This document shows, piece by piece, positions 23,429 to 31,047 of a stretch of DNA of 34,905 bases. A program made the translations under genes and the position numbers. Position 1 is the stretch's first letter. Each line of letters opens with the position of its first letter. Origin of the DNA: Leptospiraceae bacterium (lineage in GTDB: Bacteria; Spirochaetota; Leptospiria; Leptospirales; Leptonemataceae). The stretch covers positions 1 to 34,905 of the forward strand of contig JAGRNA010000069.1 of the NCBI GenBank assembly GCA_020441005.1, given 5' to 3'. The notes beneath the pieces are model-generated. The model saw nothing but the letters and a program-made list of their open reading frames with translations, ran no database searches and was not told the DNA's origin.

Positions 23429-24190
23429 TTACATTGTCGATGGCATCTGGCGGTTTTTGGGCGACAAGCCTTTACGGGCCAGGTCTTTGCGCTGAAAATA
23501 CAAACGGTCTATGCTGTCGATCAGCTTTTGCCGAGTCAGCGGTTTGGTGAGCACGTCATCCATCCCGGCCTGCATACACACAGAGACTGTGTCATCGAAG
23601 GCGTCGGCAGTGATGCCAATGATGATCATTTCCCAATCGGGATACTGGCGGCGGACATGCTGCACCAGTTCGAGACCGTCCATTTCGGGCATATGCAGAT
23701 CAGTCAACAGGATCTTGACCCTTGCATGCTGTAAATGCTCCAATGCCTCACAGCCATTGTGGGTGTATTCAATGTTGGTAAAACCGGCCATCTCCAGCAT
23801 TCGGCCGAGGATCCGGCTGTTAATCGCATTATCTTCGACGATCAGCACCGGGCAGGCGTGCTCTGATCCTTCATCAAGCCGGCGCAGCTCCAGGGTATCC
23901 TCGGTGGTTTGACACAAGGCGCAGTGGTTGCTTTGGATTGGCCAGCCTTCACGAACCCATTCCGGACAAGGCGGCAGTGTCAGCTGCACTGTAAATACGC
24001 TGCCCTGTCCCGGAGTGCTGTTAACTTTGATCTCGCCCTGCATCTAATGCACAATTTTACGGGTAATCGCCAGCCCTGAACCTGACCCGCCAAACTGACG
24101 GCTGGTCCGGGAATCCGCTTGCAGCTCTGCGATCGAATCCGTTTTCAAATGATTTTCACTCCCGGGCGTATGCCCCGTTCGGGCGAGCTG
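23429..24190 (-). pseudogene. Decayed hybrid sensor histidine kinase: HATPase remnant plus receiver domain
   Basis: Minus-strand reading gives SENHLKTDSIAELQADSRTS then RQFGGSGSGLAITRKIVH, then a TAG (at about 24046-24044), then MQGEIKVNSTPGQGSVF. This is the second half of a histidine-kinase ATPase domain with a stop where Leu is usual (TTG to TAG). The G2 box reads GSGSGLAI instead of GTGLGLAI, and the part before QADS is scrambled relative to DTGIGIP...IF, so decay is advanced. After the break a complete receiver domain follows (VLIVEDNAINSRIL; phosphoacceptor in LLTDLHMPEMDG; Lys in DVLTKPL). From the ATG at 24043 a 204-residue receiver protein could still be made. No histidine-box domain is found upstream. 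Confidence 0.8.
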
Positions 24191-24231
24191 ATGGAGGCGT
24201 TTAAGTAGCGAATGTCAAGACAATAAACCAC

Positions 24232-24257
24232 AAATCTGGCTAAAGCAGATTTTTTTT
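24232..24257 (+). terminator. Intrinsic terminator without an obvious upstream gene
   Basis: AAATCTG (24232-24238) pairs with CAGATTT (24246-24252) across a seven-base loop, followed by an unbroken run of T to 24257. It is oriented for + strand transcripts, yet everything for about 2.7 kb upstream is coded on the minus strand. Confidence 0.6.
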
Positions 24258-24481
24258 ATGAGCCAACTTTAAACAAAGCCAGGACAAAAATAAACAAATT
24301 ATACATTACAAAAACATTACAACACACAAACATCCAGTCCAATACGCCCGCGCTGGCAGCGAGCTATAAAAAGCAGCCGAAAATACTGCGAAAAGATTAC
24401 AATCCAGGCAAGCTCGATTTGCAATTTTCCGGTCCGAAACGATTCCTCTGCCTGAAAAAAGCCCCCCTGACAGTCCCCCTG

Positions 24482-24500
24482 GTGTCAAATTTTTTGACAC
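24482..24500. promoter_or_regulatory. GTGTCAAA-N3-TTTGACAC dyad
   Basis: A perfect 8-bp inverted repeat with a three-base centre, followed directly by another TGTCAAA (24501-24507). It lies 181 bases upstream of the exported protein start. Probable regulator site; see the related dyads at 2049 and 30888. Confidence 0.45.
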
Positions 24501-24680
24501 TGTCAAAATAATTGCTGCCAGTAAATCCGACACCAGCCTCCACCTTGCTCTACAAATCCGGGCCACTCGCCTTGCAATCGCCGCCAGGCCCCTGCTGCAG
24601 CCAAATCAGCAATGGTTAAAAAAATCTGGCAGCTGGCACAAATCTCGCATTGCGGCTACCATCAATTCAGGAGCAGAATC

Positions 24681-25478
24681 ATGAACAAGAAAATAGTATC
24701 AATAGTGTTAGGGGCCGTTTGTATGACTGTCGCTTTGCAAGCCGAGGACAAGGAGGACCTCACCCCCGCCTCCGGTTTACGCAAGGCATCCCAGGGTGTT
24801 GTGCATCTGGTATTGTCGCCCTTTCAGATTACCATCGGGGTCCTGGAAGGGATTGCCGCCGTACCCTATTTCGCTGCCAGCGGATTACATCAGCTCAATG
24901 AGCAATTGGCCCTGACACAGGCCCGGATCAGTCTGGACGACACCTATGAGTCGGCGTATGGCAAACGTCTTAATGAAGTCAATGCTGAAGGTGATACCGG
25001 CGAAGTCTTTCGGCGCATGAAACATGCGACCTCCTACTTTCAAAAAATACTCAAACAGTACGGCGTACGCGACTATAACCATTTCTACCTGGTCAGTAAT
25101 GATACGATGAACAAAAAGGGCTATACCCTGTTTGCGGTCATATACCGGCCCCGACTCGATATTTCTGTCAAAGACAAGGCTGATCAGAACAAGGTCCGCC
25201 GCTTTACGATTGAGGATCGATTGTTCTACGAGGCCTACCAGTATGATGCCAGCGGCCGTCCGCTGGATGTGGTCGTGGACTATGGCGCGCTTGGTTCGGA
25301 TTACTATAAAACCCAAAAGATGCAGGCCATCCTGCTCACCCTGGCAGCCAATTCTGTGGTCAACTTTAAACGCAAGCCGGAATACTGGGCCATGGAACGG
25401 CAGTGGGAAAACGGCCAGTATCAACAGGTGTTGTACCAAAGTAATTCCAAGATCAAGCAAACAATGGGGATCAACTAA
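24681..25478 (+). CDS. Exported protein of unknown function
   Basis: From the ATG at 24681 the protein has 265 residues. AGGAG eight bases upstream fixes this start against a longer frame from 24612. MNKKIVSIVLGAVCMTVALQ then AED is a typical signal peptide with cleavage after Ala. A second hydrophobic stretch (VHLVLSPFQITIGVLEGIAA, near residue 45) may be a membrane-associated helix. The rest is soluble with many Tyr and Lys. No known motif is recognised. The following gene has an almost identical leader (CAGGAGCA before the ATG), and the two are separated by a stem-loop. Confidence 0.8.
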   Translation: MNKKIVSIVLGAVCMTVALQAEDKEDLTPASGLRKASQGVVHLVLSPFQITIGVLEGIAAVPYFAASGLHQLNEQLALTQARISLDDTYESAYGKRLNEVNAEGDTGEVFRRMKHATSYFQKILKQYGVRDYNHFYLVSNDTMNKKGYTLFAVIYRPRLDISVKDKADQNKVRRFTIEDRLFYEAYQYDASGRPLDVVVDYGALGSDYYKTQKMQAILLTLAANSVVNFKRKPEYWAMERQWENGQYQQVLYQSNSKIKQTMGIN

Positions 25479-25499
25479 CCAATAAATCCTGTCATTTAG

Positions 25500-25532
25500 T
25501 GCCGGCAGCTAGTCACGATTATGCTGCCGGCA
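25500..25532. terminator. Perfect 10-bp stem-loop between the exported protein and DUF2339 genes
   Basis: TGCCGGCAGC (25500-25509) pairs perfectly with GCTGCCGGCA (25523-25532). No T-run follows, so it may be an attenuator or an mRNA-stabilising element rather than a full terminator. Confidence 0.45.
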
Positions 25533-25572
25533 TAATCACAACACATGTAAAATTACCATCAGGAGCAACGAC

Positions 25573-27178
25573 ATGTTACAGAAAAACTGGATACCTTTTT
25601 TGGGAGGCGGATTTGTATTTCTCGCCTTTCTATATTTCTTAAAGGCAGCCTTTGACCAGGGCTGGATTCCGCCGGAAGGTCGGGTCGCCCTCGGCATGGT
25701 TTTGGGGGCCAGTCTATTGTTCGGCGGTTACTATAGTCATATCACCCAACAGCTGACCCGGTTCAAGTTTCCGGTCGACCAAATTCTGGCTGGAGCCGGT
25801 GTCAGCATCTTGTATGCGGTGCTTGTTTATTCCAGTCTGTCCAAAGAGCTTCTGTGGCCCGGTGAAGTCATGCTGATTGCCATGCTCGGTCTCGCGGCCC
25901 TGGTCAGCGGACTAGCCCTGATTTACGATATGCGCTGGCTGCTGATCATAGCAACCATGGGTGGTCTGATTTCACCGCTGGTCCTGCGTGTCCAGGGGGT
26001 AATGATTTTTTACCTGTTTTGGTATGTGTTGATCCTCAATATCAGTTCGCTGGCCATCAGCTCCATCAAGAAATGGCCCGAAACCCGGGCCGTCTCTTTT
26101 TTGATTACCGGTTTGATCTATATCAGCTACTACCTGTATTTCGACCCGCAGGCCTGGGGCGAACCCTTTGCCTATCTCAGCGCTTTCTTTGCCGTGTATC
26201 TGGTCGGTCTGATCGGCGCCACAAACTGGTCGGATTCAAGATCGGAGGGACTGAATCTCTACCTGGCAGTCATTAACGCGATCCATTTTGTCTTTTGGTC
26301 CATTTTGATCCTGAGCAGGGCCGAATTACCCTATGCCTTGCCGTTAATCATTGTCGGAATCAGCTTTACCGCGGCCGGATTTTTCATTCGTCGACAGGCG
26401 GCTGAACTGCCGGTCTCGGTGGTCATTTATTTGCTATTGGGCGTGATGATCATCGCCATTTCCAGTCACAATCTGGGCCGCTTTTTTACCACCCCCGGGA
26501 TGCATCACGTTATCAATACAAGCATCTGGACCGCTTTGATCATGCTCGTGTTTCTATTCGGTCATAGTATCCGGAATCGACTGGTTGTTTATCTGTCGTT
26601 TGGAGCCTGGAGCCTGGAGCCTGGCCGGATTCTACTGGTACCTGGTCGCCTGGAATGTGCACTGGGTAAACTGGTTCGGACTGGAGTATATTCCCTTCAT
26701 CAATCCAGGAGCCCTGGTATGGCTCGCACTGGCCTGTAGCGGGTTTTATTATGCCACTGTCCTTTTGGGTTTACCGCAAAAGGATTGGGCCCGAACACCG
26801 CAGTCCATCGGAGCCGGACTCGCATTGACTGTTTCGCTAGCCAGTCATTTGATCCTCTTCGGGCTTTTCACAGTGCAAATCAGTAACGCCTGGCAGGCAT
26901 ACCACCTGCGGTTTATCGGTGTCGACACGGCCCTGGCAGTGGCCTATATGATCTATGCGCTGCTATTATTTCTGTGGGGGTTGTATTCCCGTATTCGTGC
27001 CTTTCGCTGGTTCGGTTCTCTAGTGATCGGCGCTGTTTCGATCAAGACGATTTTCTGGGACCTGAGCGGAGAGGCGACAATCTATAAGGCGGCCTATCTT
27101 TTAATGATTGGCCTGGTGATGCTCCTGATTGCTTTTATCAATCAACGCTGGCTGAGTCAGGAAGAAAAAGAGTGCTAA
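25573..27178 (+). pseudogene. DUF2339-type polytopic membrane protein, frameshifted by a 7-bp tandem repeat
   Basis: The first frame (25573-26739) gives many hydrophobic segments, opening with FLGGGFVFLAFLYFLKAAFD and QGWIPPEGRVALGMVLGASL, clearly DUF2339-like. After 26600 it turns non-hydrophobic (GRILLVPGRLECAL). The second frame to 27178 resumes transmembrane sequence (AGFYWYLVAWNVHWVNWF). At the junction GGAGCCT is repeated three times (26602-26622). With two copies the protein reads YLSFGAWSLAGFYWYLVAW without a break. So the third copy causes a +7 frameshift. AGGAG lies eight bases before the ATG. The intact product would be about 530 residues, shorter than most DUF2339 proteins. A phase-variable gene or a recent mutation are both possible. 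Confidence 0.82.
26602..26622 (+). repeat. Three tandem copies of GGAGCCT causing a frameshift
   Basis: GGAGCCT at 26602-26608, 26609-26615 and 26616-26622, followed by GG. Because the unit is seven bases, each gain or loss shifts the frame. Two copies restore the membrane protein reading frame. Confidence 0.9.
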
Positions 27179-27293
27179 AACCAGTAATGCCAGTAGAGCT
27201 CACAGTCACAATGGCCTGTGAGCCAAACGCACCAGACGTCTCCCTGATTTGTGCTTTCCAGCTGGCTGACGAAAGCATTGTTTCATTGTATGT

Positions 27294-27328
27294 CCTCCCG
27301 CCAGGCGGAGCGGGAGGCGCGTTTTTTT
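27294..27328 (+). terminator. Intrinsic terminator after the DUF2339 gene
   Basis: CCTCCCGC (27294-27301) and GCGGGAGG (27310-27317) form a GC-rich stem; CGCG and seven T (27322-27328) follow. It is placed five bases before the end of the convergent DAHP synthase gene. Confidence 0.8.
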
Positions 27329-27332
27329 CCAT

Positions 27333-28382
27333 TTAGTCCAGATACGCCCGGTATTGGCGGCTGGCCTCAAAAAGCGGCAGCGCATCCTGGTAGATGCGCG
27401 CCAGGCATGCGGGTGTTACGGCCTGCTTGGGGTCATCACCAATACCGCGGTTCGGCTGGATATGACATTCGATGACCAGTCCGTCAGCGCCATAGGCAAC
27501 CGCAGCCAGGGCCGCATGCGGCACATACACAGCCCGGCCGACAGAATGCGAAGGATCCACAATCACCGGAGCCCAGGTCTGCTGTTGTAACAGCGGTGTA
27601 ATACATTCATCGGGGTGATTACGATAACCATCCATCGCCGGCGCCGTACCCCGCGGACACAAAAGGACATGGGAGTTCCCGGCAGCCACAATGTACTCAG
27701 CAGCACTGATAAACTCCTTGATCGGACCCATATGCAAACCCCGTTTTAGCAGGACGAATGTCTGCCGGCTGGCGGTTTTTTCACCGATGCTTTTCAGCAA
27801 TGAATAATTCAGTGCGTTACGCGCGCCTACCTGGATCATATCGACTCCGGCTTCCATGGCCAGGGCCAGCTGTTCGTGATCCATCACCTCAATGTTGATC
27901 GGCAATCCGGTTTCCGCGCGCGCATCCAGGATGGTCTGCAAGGCGCGCACATCTCCCTGATAGGAATGTGGACTGGTGCGCGGTTTCCAGATCCCGCCCC
28001 GCAGCACATGCGCGCCGGCTTCCTGGACAGCCTGGGCGGTTTCCAGAAACAACTGCGGATTATCGGGATCAATGGTGCAATGCCCGGCGATCAAAAGCAG
28101 TTCCTGCTTTAGAACACGGCCGCCAATTTCAAAGCTCTGACGCGCCAGCTCGGATTGGCGGTCCATTAGCTTGTAGGGCGATTGAATGGTATCGACGCGG
28201 GCGACATAAGCCAGCCCCTCCAGCCGGTTAATCATCAGCTGATGACGCTCATCCCCCTTGATTGCATAAATGCTGCGGGTCGCGCCGACAATCTCGTCCA
28301 GTTCGCAACCAAATTCGGCCAGGATAGAGCGAATCTCATAAATCTGTTCGGCGTTGAGTTTGCTGCCATGCGGAATTATCAT
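27333..28382 (-). CDS. aroF: 3-deoxy-7-phosphoheptulonate (DAHP) synthase, AroF/AroQ-fold type with N-terminal ferredoxin-like domain
   Basis: From the ATG at 28382 the protein has 349 residues: an N-terminal ferredoxin-like regulatory domain (~1-85), then the barrel. GGIWKPRTSPHSYQG, IEVMDHEQLALAMEAGVD, MIQVGARNALN and VLLKRG are family motifs, and DPSHSVGR, IECH and GDDPKQ supply the metal-binding His, Glu and Asp. The metal Cys lies in LLIAGHCTID, where the family normally has AGPC; the Pro is His here. The segment CPRGTAPAMDGYRNHP also differs from the usual CERG...TRN. It catalyses the first step of aromatic amino acid synthesis from phosphoenolpyruvate and erythrose 4-phosphate. The frame stays open to 28484, but no ribosome binding site or homology supports that. 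A related aldol-type synthase is possible. Confidence 0.82.
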   Translation of the reverse strand: MIIPHGSKLNAEQIYEIRSILAEFGCELDEIVGATRSIYAIKGDERHQLMINRLEGLAYVARVDTIQSPYKLMDRQSELARQSFEIGGRVLKQELLLIAGHCTIDPDNPQLFLETAQAVQEAGAHVLRGGIWKPRTSPHSYQGDVRALQTILDARAETGLPINIEVMDHEQLALAMEAGVDMIQVGARNALNYSLLKSIGEKTASRQTFVLLKRGLHMGPIKEFISAAEYIVAAGNSHVLLCPRGTAPAMDGYRNHPDECITPLLQQQTWAPVIVDPSHSVGRAVYVPHAALAAVAYGADGLVIECHIQPNRGIGDDPKQAVTPACLARIYQDALPLFEASRQYRAYLD

Positions 28383-28427
28383 CTTTAATATAAGAACTGC
28401 TGTGACCGTAATTGAGTTGACACAGTT

Positions 28428-28457
28428 TTGCTCTGCGAGTCTCTGGTCACCTATTAT
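28428..28457 (+). promoter_or_regulatory. Possible promoter of the membrane pyrophosphatase gene
   Basis: TTGCTC (28428-28433), an 18-base spacer and TATTAT (28452-28457) sit 76 bases before the ATG at 28534. The region is shared with the divergent DAHP synthase gene. Confidence 0.35.
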
Positions 28458-28533
28458 TTTAGATTTTTGATCCACCAGCCACATGCTCGCTTTTGCCGGT
28501 GTGGTTGATGTTAAAACAAACAGGAGAAACTCA

Positions 28534-30711
28534 ATGGAGTTAATTTATCTTACATTGGGAGCTGGCGCACTGTCGCTCGTTTTCGCCCTGATCAAATCCA
28601 CCTGGATTGGTCAGCAGGATCCCGGTAACAAAAAAATGCAGAAAATTGGTCAGCACATCGCTGATGGTGCCATGGCCTTTTTGAAAGCGGAATACAAGGT
28701 TTTGATCTGGTTTGTCATCGCCGTAGCCGCCGTCCTCTTCCTGGCCGGTAAATACACCAAAGAAGCCGAAACCAACGTGAACCTGTGGATGCAGGCCGTC
28801 GCCTTTGTCGTGGGCGCAATCTGTTCCGCTTTAGCAGGCTACATTGGCATGCGGGTGGCGACCAAAGCCAACTACCGCACAGCCAACGCAGCCCGTACCG
28901 GACTCGAAAAAGCCCTCGCGGTCGCTTTTACCGGCGGTAGCGTAATGGGACTGAGCGTGGTCGGCCTGGGCGTCATCGGCCTTGGCGGACTCTTTGTCAT
29001 TTTCAGCAATCAACTGAGCATTGCAATCCCGGAAACCCTGCAAATCATCTCCGGTTTTTCCCTGGGCGCCTCATCGATCGCTCTGTTTGCCCGTGTGGGC
29101 GGCGGGATTTACACCAAAGCCGCTGACGTCGGCGCCGATCTGGTGGGCAAGGTCGAGGCCGGTATACCGGAAGACCATCCGCTGAACCCGGCCACAATCG
29201 CAGACAACGTGGGCGATAACGTGGGCGACGTCGCCGGCATGGGCGCGGACCTGTTCGAATCCTACGTGGGATCGATCCTGGGTTCCATGATCCTGGGCGC
29301 CACTTACATCGCCGCCTACAATCAAATCGAAGGCATTCCCTTTAACGGCCTGGGCGCGGTATTGCTACCGCTGGTGCTGGCCGGCGTAGGCATCCTGTGC
29401 TCTATCGTGGGCACCTTTTTTGTGCGCGTTCGCGAGGGCGGCAATCCGCAATCCGCGCTGAACCTGGGGCATTACCTGTCATCGATCATCACCGTGATCG
29501 CATCATGGTATGTGATTCAATATATGTTGCCGGCCGAATGGACCTATGAGGGCCGGGTTTACACTGCGGCCAATGTTTTTTATGCGACGATCATCGGACT
29601 GGTAGCCGGTCTTTTGATTGGCTGGGTCACCGAGCATTACACCGGCACGGGCAAGGCGCCAGTCATTTCCATCGTGGAATCTTCCTCCACCGGCAGCGCG
29701 ACCAACATTATCGCCGGTCTGGGTGTTGGCATGATGTCTACCGCTGTGCCGACCCTGGCGATTGCGGCGGCCATCTATATGGCCTTCATGTTTGCCGGAC
29801 TCTACGGTATCGCGATTGCGGCCCTGGGAATGCTGGCCAACACCGGTATTCAGCTGGCTGTAGACGCCTATGGCCCCATTGCTGACAACGCCGGCGGGAT
29901 CGCCGAGATGGCCGAGCTGGATCCGGAAGTGCGCGAGCGTACAGACAAGCTGGACGCCGTTGGTAACACAACTGCTGCGATTGGCAAGGGCTTTGCGATT
30001 GGTTCCGCGGCTCTGACTGCCCTGGCATTATTCGCTTCTTTCATGACCAGCTCCGGACTGACTTCGATTAACGTAGCCAATCCACTGGTAATGGCCGGCC
30101 TCTTTGTGGGCGGTATGCTGCCCTTCGTATTCTCGGCCCTGGCGATGGGTGCCGTGGGCCGCGCTGCCAAGTCGATGATCGAAGAAGTGCGCCGTCAGTT
30201 CAGCGATATTCCAGCCCTGAAAAAGGCGCTGGAAGTAATGAAAAAATACGACGGCAAACTGGATAAAATGAAGCGCCGCGACCGCGAGGTGTTTGATGCA
30301 GCCGACGGCAAAGCGGAGTATTCCAAGTGCGTTGAAATTTCAACGACTTCCGCAATTCGCGAAATGCTGGCTCCGGGTCTGTTGGCAGTCCTCGCACCGG
30401 TAGTCGTGGGCTTTGTTTTTAAAGCCGAGGCCCTGGGCGGACTTTTAGCCGGTGTTACCGTGAGCGGCGTGCTGATGGCCATCTTTCAATCCAATGCCGG
30501 TGGTGCCTGGGACAACGCCAAGAAAATGTTTGAAGGCGGTGTAACCATCGGTGGTAAAGAGTATAAAAAAGGATCCGATGCGCACAAGGCAGCCGTTACC
30601 GGCGATACGGTTGGCGACCCGCTAAAAGATACTTCTGGACCTTCCATCAACATCCTGATCAAACTGATGAGTGTCGTCGCCCTGGTGATTGCACCCTATT
30701 TGATCGGCTGA
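28534..30711 (+). CDS. hppA: Membrane-bound ion-translocating pyrophosphatase, K+-dependent type
   Basis: From the ATG at 28534, with AGGAG seven bases upstream, the protein has 725 residues and about 16 hydrophobic segments. The pyrophosphate-binding signature is [20 protein letters not shown] followed by [20 protein letters not shown] second acidic motif ([15 protein letters not shown]) closes the active site near the C-terminus. [10 protein letters not shown] places Ala481 and Gly484 at the positions that distinguish K+-dependent from K+-independent enzymes (which have Lys and Thr). It couples hydrolysis of pyrophosphate to H+ or Na+ pumping across the inner membrane; which ion cannot be settled by eye. 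A strong terminator follows, so it is transcribed alone. Confidence 0.96.
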   Translation: MELIYLTLGAGALSLVFALIKSTWIGQQDPGNKKMQKIGQHIADGAMAFLKAEYKVLIWFVIAVAAVLFLAGKYTKEAETNVNLWMQAVAFVVGAICSALAGYIGMRVATKANYRTANAARTGLEKALAVAFTGGSVMGLSVVGLGVIGLGGLFVIFSNQLSIAIPETLQIISGFSLGASSIALFARVGGGIYTKAADVGADLVGKVEAGIPEDHPLNPATIADNVGDNVGDVAGMGADLFESYVGSILGSMILGATYIAAYNQIEGIPFNGLGAVLLPLVLAGVGILCSIVGTFFVRVREGGNPQSALNLGHYLSSIITVIASWYVIQYMLPAEWTYEGRVYTAANVFYATIIGLVAGLLIGWVTEHYTGTGKAPVISIVESSSTGSATNIIAGLGVGMMSTAVPTLAIAAAIYMAFMFAGLYGIAIAALGMLANTGIQLAVDAYGPIADNAGGIAEMAELDPEVRERTDKLDAVGNTTAAIGKGFAIGSAALTALALFASFMTSSGLTSINVANPLVMAGLFVGGMLPFVFSALAMGAVGRAAKSMIEEVRRQFSDIPALKKALEVMKKYDGKLDKMKRRDREVFDAADGKAEYSKCVEISTTSAIREMLAPGLLAVLAPVVVGFVFKAEALGGLLAGVTVSGVLMAIFQSNAGGAWDNAKKMFEGGVTIGGKEYKKGSDAHKAAVTGDTVGDPLKDTSGPSINILIKLMSVVALVIAPYLIG

Positions 30712-30730
30712 AACAGCCTGACTGCAACCA

Positions 30731-30791
30731 GCCGCTGGAACTAGACCTGCTTCCAGCGGCCCCAAAGCCCGGTTTTCACCGGGCTTTTTTT
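30731..30791 (+). terminator. Double-hairpin terminator after hppA
   Basis: GCCGCTGGAA (30731-30740) pairs with TTCCAGCGGC (30751-30760). A second stem AAGCCCGG/CCGGGCTT (30765-30786) runs into seven T (30785-30791). The second is a classical intrinsic terminator. Confidence 0.85.
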
Positions 30792-31047
30792 ATGATTTCC
30801 GATGGCAAGGGCTAGCGAAAGTCGTTTGACCCCCACAGTCGTTTGTCAAGACTGGAACTCTGTCTGCCATTCAGGTCAAAACAGCCAGTGTCAAGCTTGA
30901 CACCATACGGAAAAGCCTGGCTTGGGCCAGCTTGCTAGCCCGGGGACGCCCGATTCACACGCCACACTGGATGGTGGGGATTGCGGTGTCTGGTCTGCCC
31001 AGGTCGGAACAGACAGTGTCCATTCACAAAACGTGGATTAACGAGTG
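30792..31047 (+). promoter_or_regulatory. greA upstream region with clustered TGAC/GTCA half-sites
   Basis: No gene here. GTCGTTTGAC (30821-30830) and GTCGTTTGTC (30838-30847) form a direct repeat with a 17-base period; GGTCAAA follows at 30874. The perfect 16-bp palindrome GTGTCAAGCTTGACAC lies at 30888-30903. No convincing sigma70 promoter was found. Confidence 0.45.

Larger units (their letters stand above)
24191..24680. other. Intergenic region, AT-rich, with terminator-like hairpin and operator-like dyad
   Basis: No convincing gene lies here. The region holds a + strand hairpin with T-run (24232-24257) and a TGTCAA/TTGACA dyad (24482-24500), then the leader of the exported protein gene. 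A minus-strand open frame at 24306-24566 has no ribosome binding site or family character. Confidence 0.5.

Noticed and set aside
24306..24566. 86-codon minus-strand frame in the intergenic region
   Set aside because: No ribosome binding site, no recognisable motif, and it overlaps a palindromic operator-like site.
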